A stretch of DNA of 64,000 bases, from contig OZ025782.1 of assembly GCA_964019425.1 (NCBI GenBank), positions 1,488,001 to 1,552,000 of the forward strand. Reading direction: 5' to 3'. Within the stretch, counting starts at the first letter, position 1. Every line of letters starts with the position of its first letter. Source of the stretch: Flectonema sp. DT1601 (lineage: Eukaryota > Euglenozoa > Diplonemea > Diplonemida > Diplonemidae). Positions 54,301-62,764 of this stretch are shown here, piece after piece. A program made the position numbers and the translations under genes. Under the pieces are notes generated by a model. It saw only the letters and a list, made by a program, of their open reading frames with translations, searched no databases and was not told where the DNA came from.

Positions 54301-55041
54301 CTCCGAACCCCCTTCTCCGTACCCTGTTCTCTTGTACTCTAGATTATTATGTTGTTTTTGTTGTGAAGCTTAGCTTCTTAATATCATCTATGTTACTTTA
54401 TGATGCTGTGAGGAAAATGATACGTAAAATAAGTAATTAAGGCTAAACTGGAAAAAACACAACAAGAGATTTAACTTCATTTTTTTTTAGTCTCCTATGG
54501 GATTGAAAAAAAAAAAAAAAAAAAAAAATGTACACGTGATTTCTGTTTTTTTTTTTTTCTACGATAATTGAACGCACCTCAGATGGATGAACTAAATAAG
54601 AAAAAAAACTACAATTGAAATTTTTAAAAAAAAAAAAAAAAAAAATTGCCCACCTAAATTCCAATTAAGGATTCATCCCAAAAGTTACAGCCAACAGTCA
54701 GACATAATAAAATCAAATCAAATTACTTCCCCGACAAAACACTTAACAATTTATGAGTCTGACGTGAAGTGAAACGGAGGTAGAGAGAGAGCTTAGCGAT
54801 GACCAATACACGAAAGATGATTGCTGTTGCGGTCGTTTTACAAAAATTCTTAGAAGAAAGAAAGCACAGACTGACATCACTCTTTAACTCTATTCACAAT
54901 TTACGTTTTGGGCCACTGGTCCAGAAAAAAAAAAAAGAGGGAGGGAAGAAAAAAAGGAAGAAGAAAAAAAAAAAGAACGCTTCTTTTCTTCACAATAATC
55001 AAAAATGCAAACAAACTTTAACAGTAGAGCGAATTAGCAAA
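54301..55041. other. Intergenic stretch
   Basis: No gene seen. A runs near 54506-54528 and 54627-54645; purine-rich sequence at 54925-54975. Acceptor-like AG sites for the SPF45-like gene lie at 54325-54345. Confidence 0.5.
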
Positions 55042-55170
55042 GAAAAACCACTCAGATTAGCCTCATATTTCGTTCAACGTAGACAGAATCTTGTCGCACG
55101 GGGAAATAAGTCATGACCGTAAAAGAACCGTTTTCAATCTGAATAGTTTCTTCTTCGACAAAAAAGAGGA
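55042..55170 (+). repeat. Dispersed repeat R2, copy c
   Basis: It shares CTCAGATTAGCCTCATATTT and CGTTCAACGTAGACAG with copies a and b, and ends in AAAAAAGAGGAAGAAAAAAA. On the minus strand this copy has an open frame reading EEETIQIENGSFTVMTYFPV and onwards to RNMRLI-stop, so a terminal exon is possible. The stretch from 55171 to 55527 beyond it holds no supported gene. Confidence 0.55.
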
Positions 55171-55527
55171 AGAAAAAAAAAAGAGCGGACAGAAACAAAA
55201 AATACAAAAATTGATAATCCTTACCACTTAAATAAATCGCAATGGAGGAATAGATGACCAAAAAGAGCGATGAACGAAGAACTCGATAAGGGGGAAGTGA
55301 GAATAGTGACCAGCTACTTGAGGCACACAAACAACGAGATACAGTGATTCAAAGAGTGAGACAATCAGAGACTCACTCATAGGTTTCACGTAATGAAAAC
55401 AAAATACATTCGCAACAGACGGTTCCAATCATTACAACTTGCCGTTGAGTCACAAGTTTTCATCCGATTTTTCGGAGGAATTCTTTTTTTTTTTTTTTTA
55501 CAAAACTGCAAATAAAATAGTTTCTAT

Positions 55528-58107
55528 TTATTCCGCAATGACAGCATCTTCCATCTCAACTATCTTTTCATCACCTGCATCGTTAAGGATGCCGGCTTCA
55601 TGAGGATGAATATAAGAGACGTGGCATATTTCTGAACGAAGGATGGGGGAGATATACTTTTCATCAAGTCTCGCAAGTCGGGACATCAAAGCTTTGGATT
55701 TATCGGGTGATTCTGACGGTGATTCTGGAGACTGATCGTTTTCAATGAGCGGAGATTCCTTATCAGAGAGTGGATCACTACCCCCAGTAAGTTGTAGTTT
55801 TGCTAGTAGATATTCAGTAAAGGCTCCCATAACCACGACAGTCAGTACGACCATCATTAATGTGGTTGAGACGAAGACTCTGGCGATGTCGACAGTGATG
55901 TAGTCGTTTGGATTTTTTGATGTTTTCTCATCTTTTTGAGCTCTCGTCAACATAATCAAAGAAAGACCAAACGCAATTGCACCTCGTAATCCAGAAAACC
56001 ACATGAAGAATTGCATGCTTCCGGTAACCTTTCCTCTTTTTCTATTTGTATTCGCCATCGCAGATAACGGAAAGATATTCAAACCTCTTGCCAATAACAT
56101 TATCAAATAAACCATTCCAATAAATCCGAAATTCCAATTATGTTTGCTAAAAGACCAAAATGCCTGTCCAAGCAATACAAAAACATACGTCTCAGCAAGA
56201 TGAGCCAAAGTTTTAAAAACAAACACAGCTGACTCACGAGCATCTTGACTAAGATTATACATAGCATGGTGTCCCTCAATTCTACCACATATAAATAGCG
56301 ACATAATACCAGAAAGGCTCAGCATTTCAGCTAAGTAGTAAGACCCAAGTGCGAATGCTCCGATGATAATGATCTCAATAGAAGGGTGGTGGGTAAAGTC
56401 AACGTGTTTTACAAACAAAGAACACAAACAACCAATTAAATAACCAATTAAACAAGAAAGAACTGAAATTTTAATAAAATCGACGGTGGCGAGCAGCAGA
56501 GATGAAGCAGTTAACTCCTGGTCAACGAACGTGATCATCACATTATACAAAACAATACTCACAGCATCATTCAAAACCGCCTCTCCGAATACTAAATTGT
56601 ACAACAAAGGTGGCTTTTTAAGATCAAATTTCTGACCTAAAACCGCAATCACCGCCACAGGATCAACTGCAGATAACAACGCTCCAAATGCAAGAGAGAT
56701 AAACGGAGCACCGGGGTGATCTGCAAGCTGGCTGAATGTAAAGCTTGATATTCCATATACCAAAAATCCAATAGTGCATGCTGAGATTAGTGTTCCAAGC
56801 ACAGCATAAAGTAAGATAGTTCCCAAATTTTTCATCACACCTTTGTGTTCAAGAGTGAATCCCGCTTCGAATATAATCGGAGGTAGGATGAATAGGGCGA
56901 ATATTTCCTCATCAAATTGAATGTGAGAATCGAGATCACCGTCAATCAGGTATTCCACTAAATACATAACTCCTCCAATGATTGCTCCGCACATAATAAC
57001 GCCAGCTGATTCTGATAAAGCTTTTACTTGTAACTTTTGTACTATCCTCACTGTAGAGAATGCCATAACAATTATGACAGTTATAAAGAAATAGTCCTGT
57101 GCGGATCCTTCTTCTTCTTCCTCAGGACGCTCGACACATATCTGATGACTTTTTACCCAAAAGCATTCTTTCTCTGCCTGACACGTAATATTTGTAAGTT
57201 GCTGCTCGCATTTGTCTTCGGGTTCTGATACTGTTGCGCAATGTTTACCAGCTGGGTTCCATTTACAATTTGATAACTTCTCACAATCAGATTGAGAGTG
57301 AATTAATGAACAGCTCTCCTCATGAGGTGTCGTGGTACAACTACTGTTTGATGAGTGCCATGTACCTCCGTGATGAATACACTTCTCTTCCTCAGAGATA
57401 CCAACACACGATGTGGTATTCCACTCGCAGTGTGAATTGGTAGTACATTCATTCTCTGTTTTTAGTTCAGTACAATTATCATTGTGGGGTTGTGTGATAC
57501 AGGATGAATTTACCCAATGACCTCCGTGGGCAGTGCAATCTTTTTCTTCAGATAATTCAACACAAGATGACGATGAGGTATTCCAATTACAATGAGCATC
57601 GAGAACACATTCAGACTTTGTTGGTAATAAAGAACAATGGTTAGAACACGAAGTATTTGAGGGAAACCATTGACCTCCGTGAGCAATGCACTCTTCTTGT
57701 TTAGATATCTCAACGCACGATGTGGTATTCCATTTACAATGAACATCACTAACACAATTTGATTCAAGTAATGACATGCAGTGGGACTGACTTGAATTAA
57801 CAACACACGAACTTACATTCCAAAGACATCGAACGTCAACTTCACATAAATTTTGAGACATCGCAGAACAGTCGAGAGAAGCAGCAATCACACAGCGATT
57901 CGATTCAAAGACACAATTTGATATTTTTACACACTCAGCAGCAGTCATGTTTACTTGACAAGGCGACGTGATACAAGACGTTACATTCCACATGCAGTCG
58001 TTATTTTGATCACAAGAAACCTTTAAATTACCACCACAGTTATCACACATTACCCCAATAGTCAACAAATTCCATAAAAATAATAATAGCAGTGCGTTTC
58101 CACTCAT
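55528..58107 (-). CDS. Na+/H+ exchanger with a large Cys-rich ectodomain
   Basis: An 859-residue CPA1 exchanger closest in feel to NHE8/NHE6. A signal peptide (about 1-21) precedes roughly 300 residues of tandem Cys-rich repeats. These alternate C-x-WNTTSCV-type and EECIAHGGQW-type units and carry many N-glycosylation sites (NVT, NMT, NSS, NTT). The exchanger domain spans about 335-775 with 11-12 membrane segments: FALFILPPIIFEAGF, ALLSAVDPVAVIAVLG, VFGEAVLNDAVSIVLYN (the ND pair of electroneutral exchangers), LSGIMSLFICG and WFSGLRGAIAFGLSLIM. A cytosolic tail of about 85 residues follows, with SPESPSESPDKS. It should exchange Na+ or K+ for H+ at the surface or in endosomes. The acceptor is probably AAGTAAACAG at 58140-58141. 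Confidence 0.92.
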   Translation of the reverse strand: MSGNALLLLFLWNLLTIGVMCDNCGGNLKVSCDQNNDCMWNVTSCITSPCQVNMTAAECVKISNCVFESNRCVIAASLDCSAMSQNLCEVDVRCLWNVSSCVVNSSQSHCMSLLESNCVSDVHCKWNTTSCVEISKQEECIAHGGQWFPSNTSCSNHCSLLPTKSECVLDAHCNWNTSSSSCVELSEEKDCTAHGGHWVNSSCITQPHNDNCTELKTENECTTNSHCEWNTTSCVGISEEEKCIHHGGTWHSSNSSCTTTPHEESCSLIHSQSDCEKLSNCKWNPAGKHCATVSEPEDKCEQQLTNITCQAEKECFWVKSHQICVERPEEEEEGSAQDYFFITVIIVMAFSTVRIVQKLQVKALSESAGVIMCGAIIGGVMYLVEYLIDGDLDSHIQFDEEIFALFILPPIIFEAGFTLEHKGVMKNLGTILLYAVLGTLISACTIGFLVYGISSFTFSQLADHPGAPFISLAFGALLSAVDPVAVIAVLGQKFDLKKPPLLYNLVFGEAVLNDAVSIVLYNVMITFVDQELTASSLLLATVDFIKISVLSCLIGYLIGCLCSLFVKHVDFTHHPSIEIIIIGAFALGSYYLAEMLSLSGIMSLFICGRIEGHHAMYNLSQDARESAVFVFKTLAHLAETYVFVLLGQAFWSFSKHNWNFGFIGMVYLIMLLARGLNIFPLSAMANTNRKRGKVTGSMQFFMWFSGLRGAIAFGLSLIMLTRAQKDEKTSKNPNDYITVDIARVFVSTTLMMVVLTVVVMGAFTEYLLAKLQLTGGSDPLSDKESPLIENDQSPESPSESPDKSKALMSRLARLDEKYISPILRSEICHVSYIHPHEAGILNDAGDEKIVEMEDAVIAE
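57118..58038 (-). repeat. Cys-rich tandem repeats within the exchanger gene
   Basis: The repeats encode C-x6-13-C...C-x-WN(T/V)(T/S)SC units with W and paired cysteines, resembling PSI-like modules. DNA similarity between units is visible, for example GGTATTCCATTTACAATG-type blocks near 57420, 57585 and 57735, so the array grew by internal duplication. Confidence 0.75.
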
Positions 58108-60620
58108 TTTTTTTTTCTTTTCTTGTTTTTTTGTTTTTCCTGTTTACTTTGAAGAATGAATAAAAATTTGTGTTCAGAAGGTATATTTTGAAAAAAACAC
58201 AAATACCGTTCTTGAATCTGCATTTTTTTTTTTTTTTTTGTTGGTTTCATCTGGGAGAATTAAAAAATAAAAGTAAAAAAAAAATAATGTTACTTTCATA
58301 AAAGCATATTCGTATTCATATCTAAAGTTGTTGTTCAGCATCTACAAGTTAAAACAGAAAAAACTTGTCAGCCAATCAAAGGAAAAATGTGACATAAAAT
58401 TGATTTTCATTTTTAAAAAAGAAAATAAAGAAAATAGAACGGAGCTGGAAGATATGAGTTGAAACGATTTAAAAAAAAAAAAAAAAAAAAAAGAAAAAGA
58501 AAAAGAAACACCCCGTTGGCATTGATAAGAAAACACGATTATTTTAACTTTTCAATTAACGGGAAGAATGAAAGGGGAAAAAAAAAAAGAAAAAAAAGAA
58601 AAAGAAAAAGAACAATCATCAATAATAAAATTTAGCAAACTAAGTTAATTTTTGATGGGGAAAAAAGATATGTCAGGCCAGGGGGGGTCTGCCCCGCTCT
58701 TTATAAAAAAACGCTGCGACCATTTTTGGCGTAGGGGGAAAGAAGCAGAAACACAGAGAAAAAATGAAGCTCACAAACATCGTTAAGTTTTTAAATCCAT
58801 CTTTTCAACAATAAAAAAAAACAGATAAATTAGTCGGTAGGCAGTTATCCATTCCAACGTTACTGGAGACTACGAGCTCTAGCAGGGTAACTCACAGCAA
58901 CAGAGGACACAATCCGTAACCAGCAATTTAACAATTTATGAAGGATCTCATTATAACAACAACGACACGTAACACCAACTCAAAACACACAGGAAGTCGA
59001 ATATTGAACAATTTAAAAAAAAAAAAAAACCTTCCAAATAAATATCCCTGGCTGCAGATCATCCGCAGCTAAAAAGAGACATAAGAGTGAGGATAATAAA
59101 GATAAGGGGGGGAAAAAAGGGGGGGAGAAAACATAATAGAAAAACGGAGCAGAGAATATTTTTCTTTTTTTTTTCTACACACAAATCAGCACATAATCCA
59201 ACTACGAACAGGTAGTTGGTCGGACGATGCAACACAAAGAGCGGAGGATGCCATGAGTCGGGAATAAAAGAAGGGGAGATACATAAAAGGGTGAACAAGA
59301 CACACGCAATGTCATATATGAATGGGAACAAAAAAGACCAGAGATTAAGGTAATCACAAAGTGTTGACTTTTTCGCTTTAAAACAAAAGAAAATAATAAT
59401 AATAATAATAAAAGGCAAGGCTGTATACGAATGGGGTTTTGATGCGGGCTCGATGATAAGAACTTCGATGAGGATATTACCTCCCTGAAGATTCAAAAAA
59501 AAAAAAAAAAAAAAGAAACAAGAAAAAAAAAACACACACAATCAATAACACAGAAAATCGAAGCACCAGATTACCACACAAACTACAACCATTTTAAATA
59601 AAAATGAATAAATAAAAAAGAGGAAGAAAAAAGGAAGAGGAAGAATAAATATATGCCTAGGGTACACTATCTTACACGCGATGACGCTGCGCAAGACTCC
59701 CCCAAGCAATAAATAAGCCAAACTCACTTAATCTCCTCCGCAGTGACATCGTCCGTTATTTCTTAGTTTGATGAAGTGTTGGATTAGCATACAAAGAAAT
59801 AGTCATGAAAGAAAAAAAAATAAGTAGAAAATTTATTTTTTTTATTTTTTTTTTATTTATTTTTTTCGAAGTCAGGTCAAAAAATTTCCGGAGAAATTGT
59901 CTCCGATCAAAACAAATAATTTCAAAGCATCGTCTCTCTCGTGTATCTCCCAAGTGACTTGTTAAGCATGCGCGAAGTTGCTGCATGTCTTGTTAATTTC
60001 ACTAAAAAAGATATGAAAAGAGAAATCTAAATAAAAATTAAAAAAAATTCGTGTTATAATGAATTCATGAAACAAAAACGTATCCATGAGACACACATGA
60101 GTGTCGTTGAAGAAAAAAGAAAAAATCAAATTACATACTTATTTTGCGGGGTTTTCGCAATATTTTAAAAAATAAGAATACAATCTTCTGCGGGATAGTG
60201 GACGCGTCGAAGTGAAGTACGAGTGACACACAAAGCTAGTCGCTGTACAACACAAGTAGAACTAAATTAGAGATTTGCCGGTTTATTTTTTTTTTTCTGT
60301 GACAAAATACAAAACAAATTCATCGCGCTGTCATTTGGTATAAAATTAAAAAAAAAAAAAAATGAAATGAAACTTTCGGATTCCCCACATCTTTAAATAA
60401 AAGTGATAAGATATATTTTTTTTTTTTTAAATTTTTTTTTAGAAAAATAAACCAATAAAACATACATAGACCGAAAGGAACAAAAAAAACAAAGATTTTA
60501 GTGAGTTTTGAGAAACATCCAGCTGCAATAATTAACCCCACAACGCAGCAAAAATATTTTAGGAAAGTACCTCGAAACTCACAAAAGGAAAGAAGAATCA
60601 CAGTAGTCAGTCGTAAATTT
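58108..60620. other. Gene-poor stretch
   Basis: No gene supported in 2.5 kb beyond the exchanger leader. A runs near 58470-58492, 59011-59028 and 59495-59515, and an AAT microsatellite at about 59391-59411. Confidence 0.5.
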
Positions 60621-60648
60621 AATAGCGCTGGCAGAAACCGGCGCTATT
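60621..60648 (+). other. Hairpin
   Basis: AATAGCGCTGG pairs with CCGGCGCTATT around a 6-base loop. The one imperfect pair is G-U in plus-strand RNA but A-C on the other strand, which favours a plus-strand transcript if it is RNA. Confidence 0.55.
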
Positions 60649-60744
60649 CTTTACAAGTCGACATTGAATTCCAGCTGCGACAAAAAAAGTATGGCAGCGA
60701 AAAGGTGTTGGAAATCAATACTACTCTTTAAAAAAAAGAGAGAG

Positions 60745-60746
60745 AA

Positions 60747-60778
<32 letters not shown>
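60745..60778 (+). repeat. GAAA microsatellite
   Basis: About eight GAAA units. Confidence 0.75.
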
Positions 60779-60851
60779 GAGAATAATAAAGATGTCAATT
60801 CCTTCGGTCTACGATCTACCAAAAGATAAAAATATACCGCAAACAAGAATT

Positions 60852-60917
60852 ATTCTCGTGAGGGAAAAAAAAAAAAAAAAGATTTTTTTTTTTTTTTTTT
60901 AATTTCCTCACGAGAAT
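60852..60917. repeat. Inverted repeat with A/T core
   Basis: ATTCTCGTGAGG and its exact complement CCTCACGAGAAT flank a run of about 17 A followed by about 18 T, so nearly the whole 66 bases can fold back. Confidence 0.75.
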
Positions 60918-61056
60918 TGTTCTTTTCATTACAGTTTTTTATATGTATTTCCCTCTCCCCCAAAAAAAAAATTTTTTTTTGATATTTTTTTTTTAAAAAA
61001 GGGCAAAAAAAAAAAAAAAAACACAGTTCGATTTTTATATAAACCATGCATGCCTC

Positions 61057-61087
61057 GTACTGCCGTTGAAATACTCAGCGGCGGTAC
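61057..61087 (+). other. GC-rich hairpin
   Basis: GTACTGCCGTTGA pairs with TCAGCGGCGGTAC over 13 pairs with a 5-base loop; two pairs are G-U in plus-strand RNA. ACAG-GTATGT, a donor-like site, follows at once. Confidence 0.6.
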
Positions 61088-61230
61088 AGGTATGTCTGTG
61101 TTGTAATTAATTTTTTTTTTCTTTTTTTTAAAATTAACGGAGTTAAAAATAAAACGTAAATCAGATCAGAGTAATAAACAACTCTCCTAACACCAAAAAA
61201 ATAGAGAGGAAGAATACGGAACGAGAGTTG

Positions 61231-61275
61231 GGGGTAACTTGATACTAATATTAAATGGAAAGCAACTTGAAACTG
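61231..61275. repeat. Short dispersed repeat R4, copy b
   Basis: GGGGTAACTTGATACT, ATTAA and AAAGCAACTTGAAAC, as upstream of the C9-methyltransferase gene. Confidence 0.6.
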
Positions 61276-61330
61276 GCAAAAAAACGAGAATAGGGTTCGG
61301 CCAAAACTGGTTGCAATATAAGGATTGGAG

Positions 61331-61372
61331 GGGGTAACTTGATACTTTGATTAAAATATAAATCAACTTGAT
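61331..61372. repeat. Short dispersed repeat R4, copy c
   Basis: GGGGTAACTTGATACTTTGA followed by AAATCAACTTGATG, in direct orientation 100 bases from copy b. Confidence 0.55.
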
Positions 61373-61550
61373 GTGTATTCACTTTTTTTTTTTTTTTAGA
61401 ATTTGCTTTTTTCCTTAAACTAAGGATGTATTCTGTACTTACTTAATTTCAATAAATAAAAAAATTCTTACAAATAAACTAATTAGACACCGACGGAAAC
61501 AAGAACCAAAAACAAGGAAGGGGGTCATCCCCTTTCCAACAATAATTACA

Positions 61551-62018
61551 TTAATAGCCAACAATACTGTATCCTTGAGCAACATAAGGATCATGTCTGT
61601 ATGTCAGTGTTGATATTGGTGTCAACAAATCCGATATCTCCCCGTCACTGTTGCTCGATGTGTCACTTTCACTACTCTGAACAGATAAGCATTGTGAAAT
61701 ACTGCTTCTACTGCTGCTTTCTAAAGAACGAGTTTCGCTGTTCTTGGAACTTTTAACATTATGAAGCTCAGATTTCAAGGACTCTCTTCCAGTCGATCCT
61801 CTTGTCATAATATGAGGATGCTCGCAGTCACCACCTTTTGTACATTTTCCTTTATAAAATAACGAACACTTGATGTGTAATTCTAATTTTGTGTACCAAA
61901 AAGTTCCGCAAGCTTTGCATCGAAGACAGACTTTTGCTTTGCTTACTTTTCTTACTTTTTCCCACATATTATGGCTGCATGGTCTTTCTATGATTTTTGA
62001 TTCTGCCTCGACTGCCAT
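61551..62018 (-). CDS. CCCH zinc-finger protein, 155 residues
   Basis: A small protein with a basic Cys-rich N-terminal part and a Ser-rich C-terminal half. KVCLRCKACGTFWY supplies a Cys-rich segment; KCSLFYKGKCTKGGDCEHPH is a C-x7-C-x5-C-x3-H finger, the CCCH type that binds single-stranded RNA. Residues about 75-130 are Ser-rich (SLESSSRSSIS; SSESDTSSNSDGE) and could be phosphorylated. No other domain is visible, so the target RNA and function are unknown. The ATG at 62018 is chosen over an upstream frame through a T run because the acceptor TTCCCCATTCAG lies between them, 24 bases before it. Confidence 0.8.
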   Translation of the reverse strand: MAVEAESKIIERPCSHNMWEKVRKVSKAKVCLRCKACGTFWYTKLELHIKCSLFYKGKCTKGGDCEHPHIMTRGSTGRESLKSELHNVKSSKNSETRSLESSSRSSISQCLSVQSSESDTSSNSDGEISDLLTPISTLTYRHDPYVAQGYSIVGY

Positions 62019-62042
62019 GTTTTGGTTTTTACTATAAAAAAA

Positions 62043-62044
62043 CT
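62043..62044 (-). other. Probable trans-splice acceptor, CCCH gene
   Basis: The minus strand reads a long T run, then CCCCATTCAG, 24 bases before the ATG. Confidence 0.55.
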
Positions 62045-62120
62045 GAATGGGGAAAAAAAAAAAAAAAAAAAACATAAATAATCACAGTGCAGATCACAAA
62101 ACATAAGACACTATGAATTA

Positions 62121-62396
62121 TCACTCAACTGTGAAACAAGAAACGTTAATAAATAAAAGATACCATCCCGACACAACTAGTATAGAAGAACAGAAAAAAA
62201 ATGGGGGAAGAAAAAAAAAAAAAAAGAATATAATATCACAACAGCTAAATCTAAAGGGGGAGATAATCAGTTGATCACGTAAAAAAAGGAGAGGGGGGAA
62301 AAAATACAACCTGTTATGGATACAGTGCACTATGGCGATGCCTAGCCTTAACTTAGCCTTTTGAAGCAACTTATTAAGTTTTCGAGAATAATCCAT
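62121..62396 (-). CDS. Doubtful small gene overlapping repeat R3
   Basis: An open frame of about 91 residues begins MDYSRKLNKLLQKAKLRLGI, directly after a textbook acceptor (TTTCTCCCTTTTCCCCTTTTAG, 4 bases before the ATG). A second copy of its first codons occurs near 38.77 kb. After about residue 30 (IHNR, where a CAG-GT donor occurs) the frame becomes Phe-rich through T runs and is unlikely to be real protein. Either this is a first exon with an unseen continuation, or a decayed or chance frame. It is listed because of the acceptor and the second copy. Confidence 0.25.
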   Translation of the reverse strand: MDYSRKLNKLLQKAKLRLGIAIVHCIHNRLYFFPPLLFLRDQLIISPFRFSCCDIIFFFFFFLPPFFFCSSILVVSGWYLLFINVSCFTVE

Positions 62397-62398
62397 AA
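62321..62398. repeat. Dispersed repeat R3, copy b
   Basis: It matches 38707-38769 at both ends, with about 15 extra bases in the middle (CCTAGCCTTAACTTAGCC). Confidence 0.5.
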
Positions 62399-62764
62399 AT
62401 CTAAAAGGGGAAAAGGGAGAAAGCACTTGATAAAACAACCACTTTCTCACTAAACTATGGCACTGCATGGCGGAGCTTTATCTTCCTTGCATCATTTAAA
62501 AAAAAATAAAAAAAAAAATAAAAAATGAAAAACTTAAACTCACATAGAGAGAAGGGTCACAACACAACTTCAACAATTGTTGGAATTTTTTTATCTTTTT
62601 TTTTTAAATTTTTTTTTTTTCCCTTTCTCCACTCTCGTCTTATTAAGTGCTTCTCTAATTGGAATACGAAGGGGAGACCAGGGATGAACAGGTGGAGAAG
62701 AATACAGACGAATGGTATAAAATACGAAACTATAAAGTTGCCACGCTGGTGGTAATCTACTCAG

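Noticed and set aside
60501-60731. Plus-strand open frame rich in Arg/Lys
   Set aside because: It begins at GTG with no ATG, and overlaps the hairpin at 60621-60648, which explains its sequence better.
61057-61140. Hairpin followed by GTATGT and T runs, considered as a spliced-leader RNA gene
   Set aside because: The sequence does not resemble spliced leaders I can recall and is present once; kept only as a structured element.
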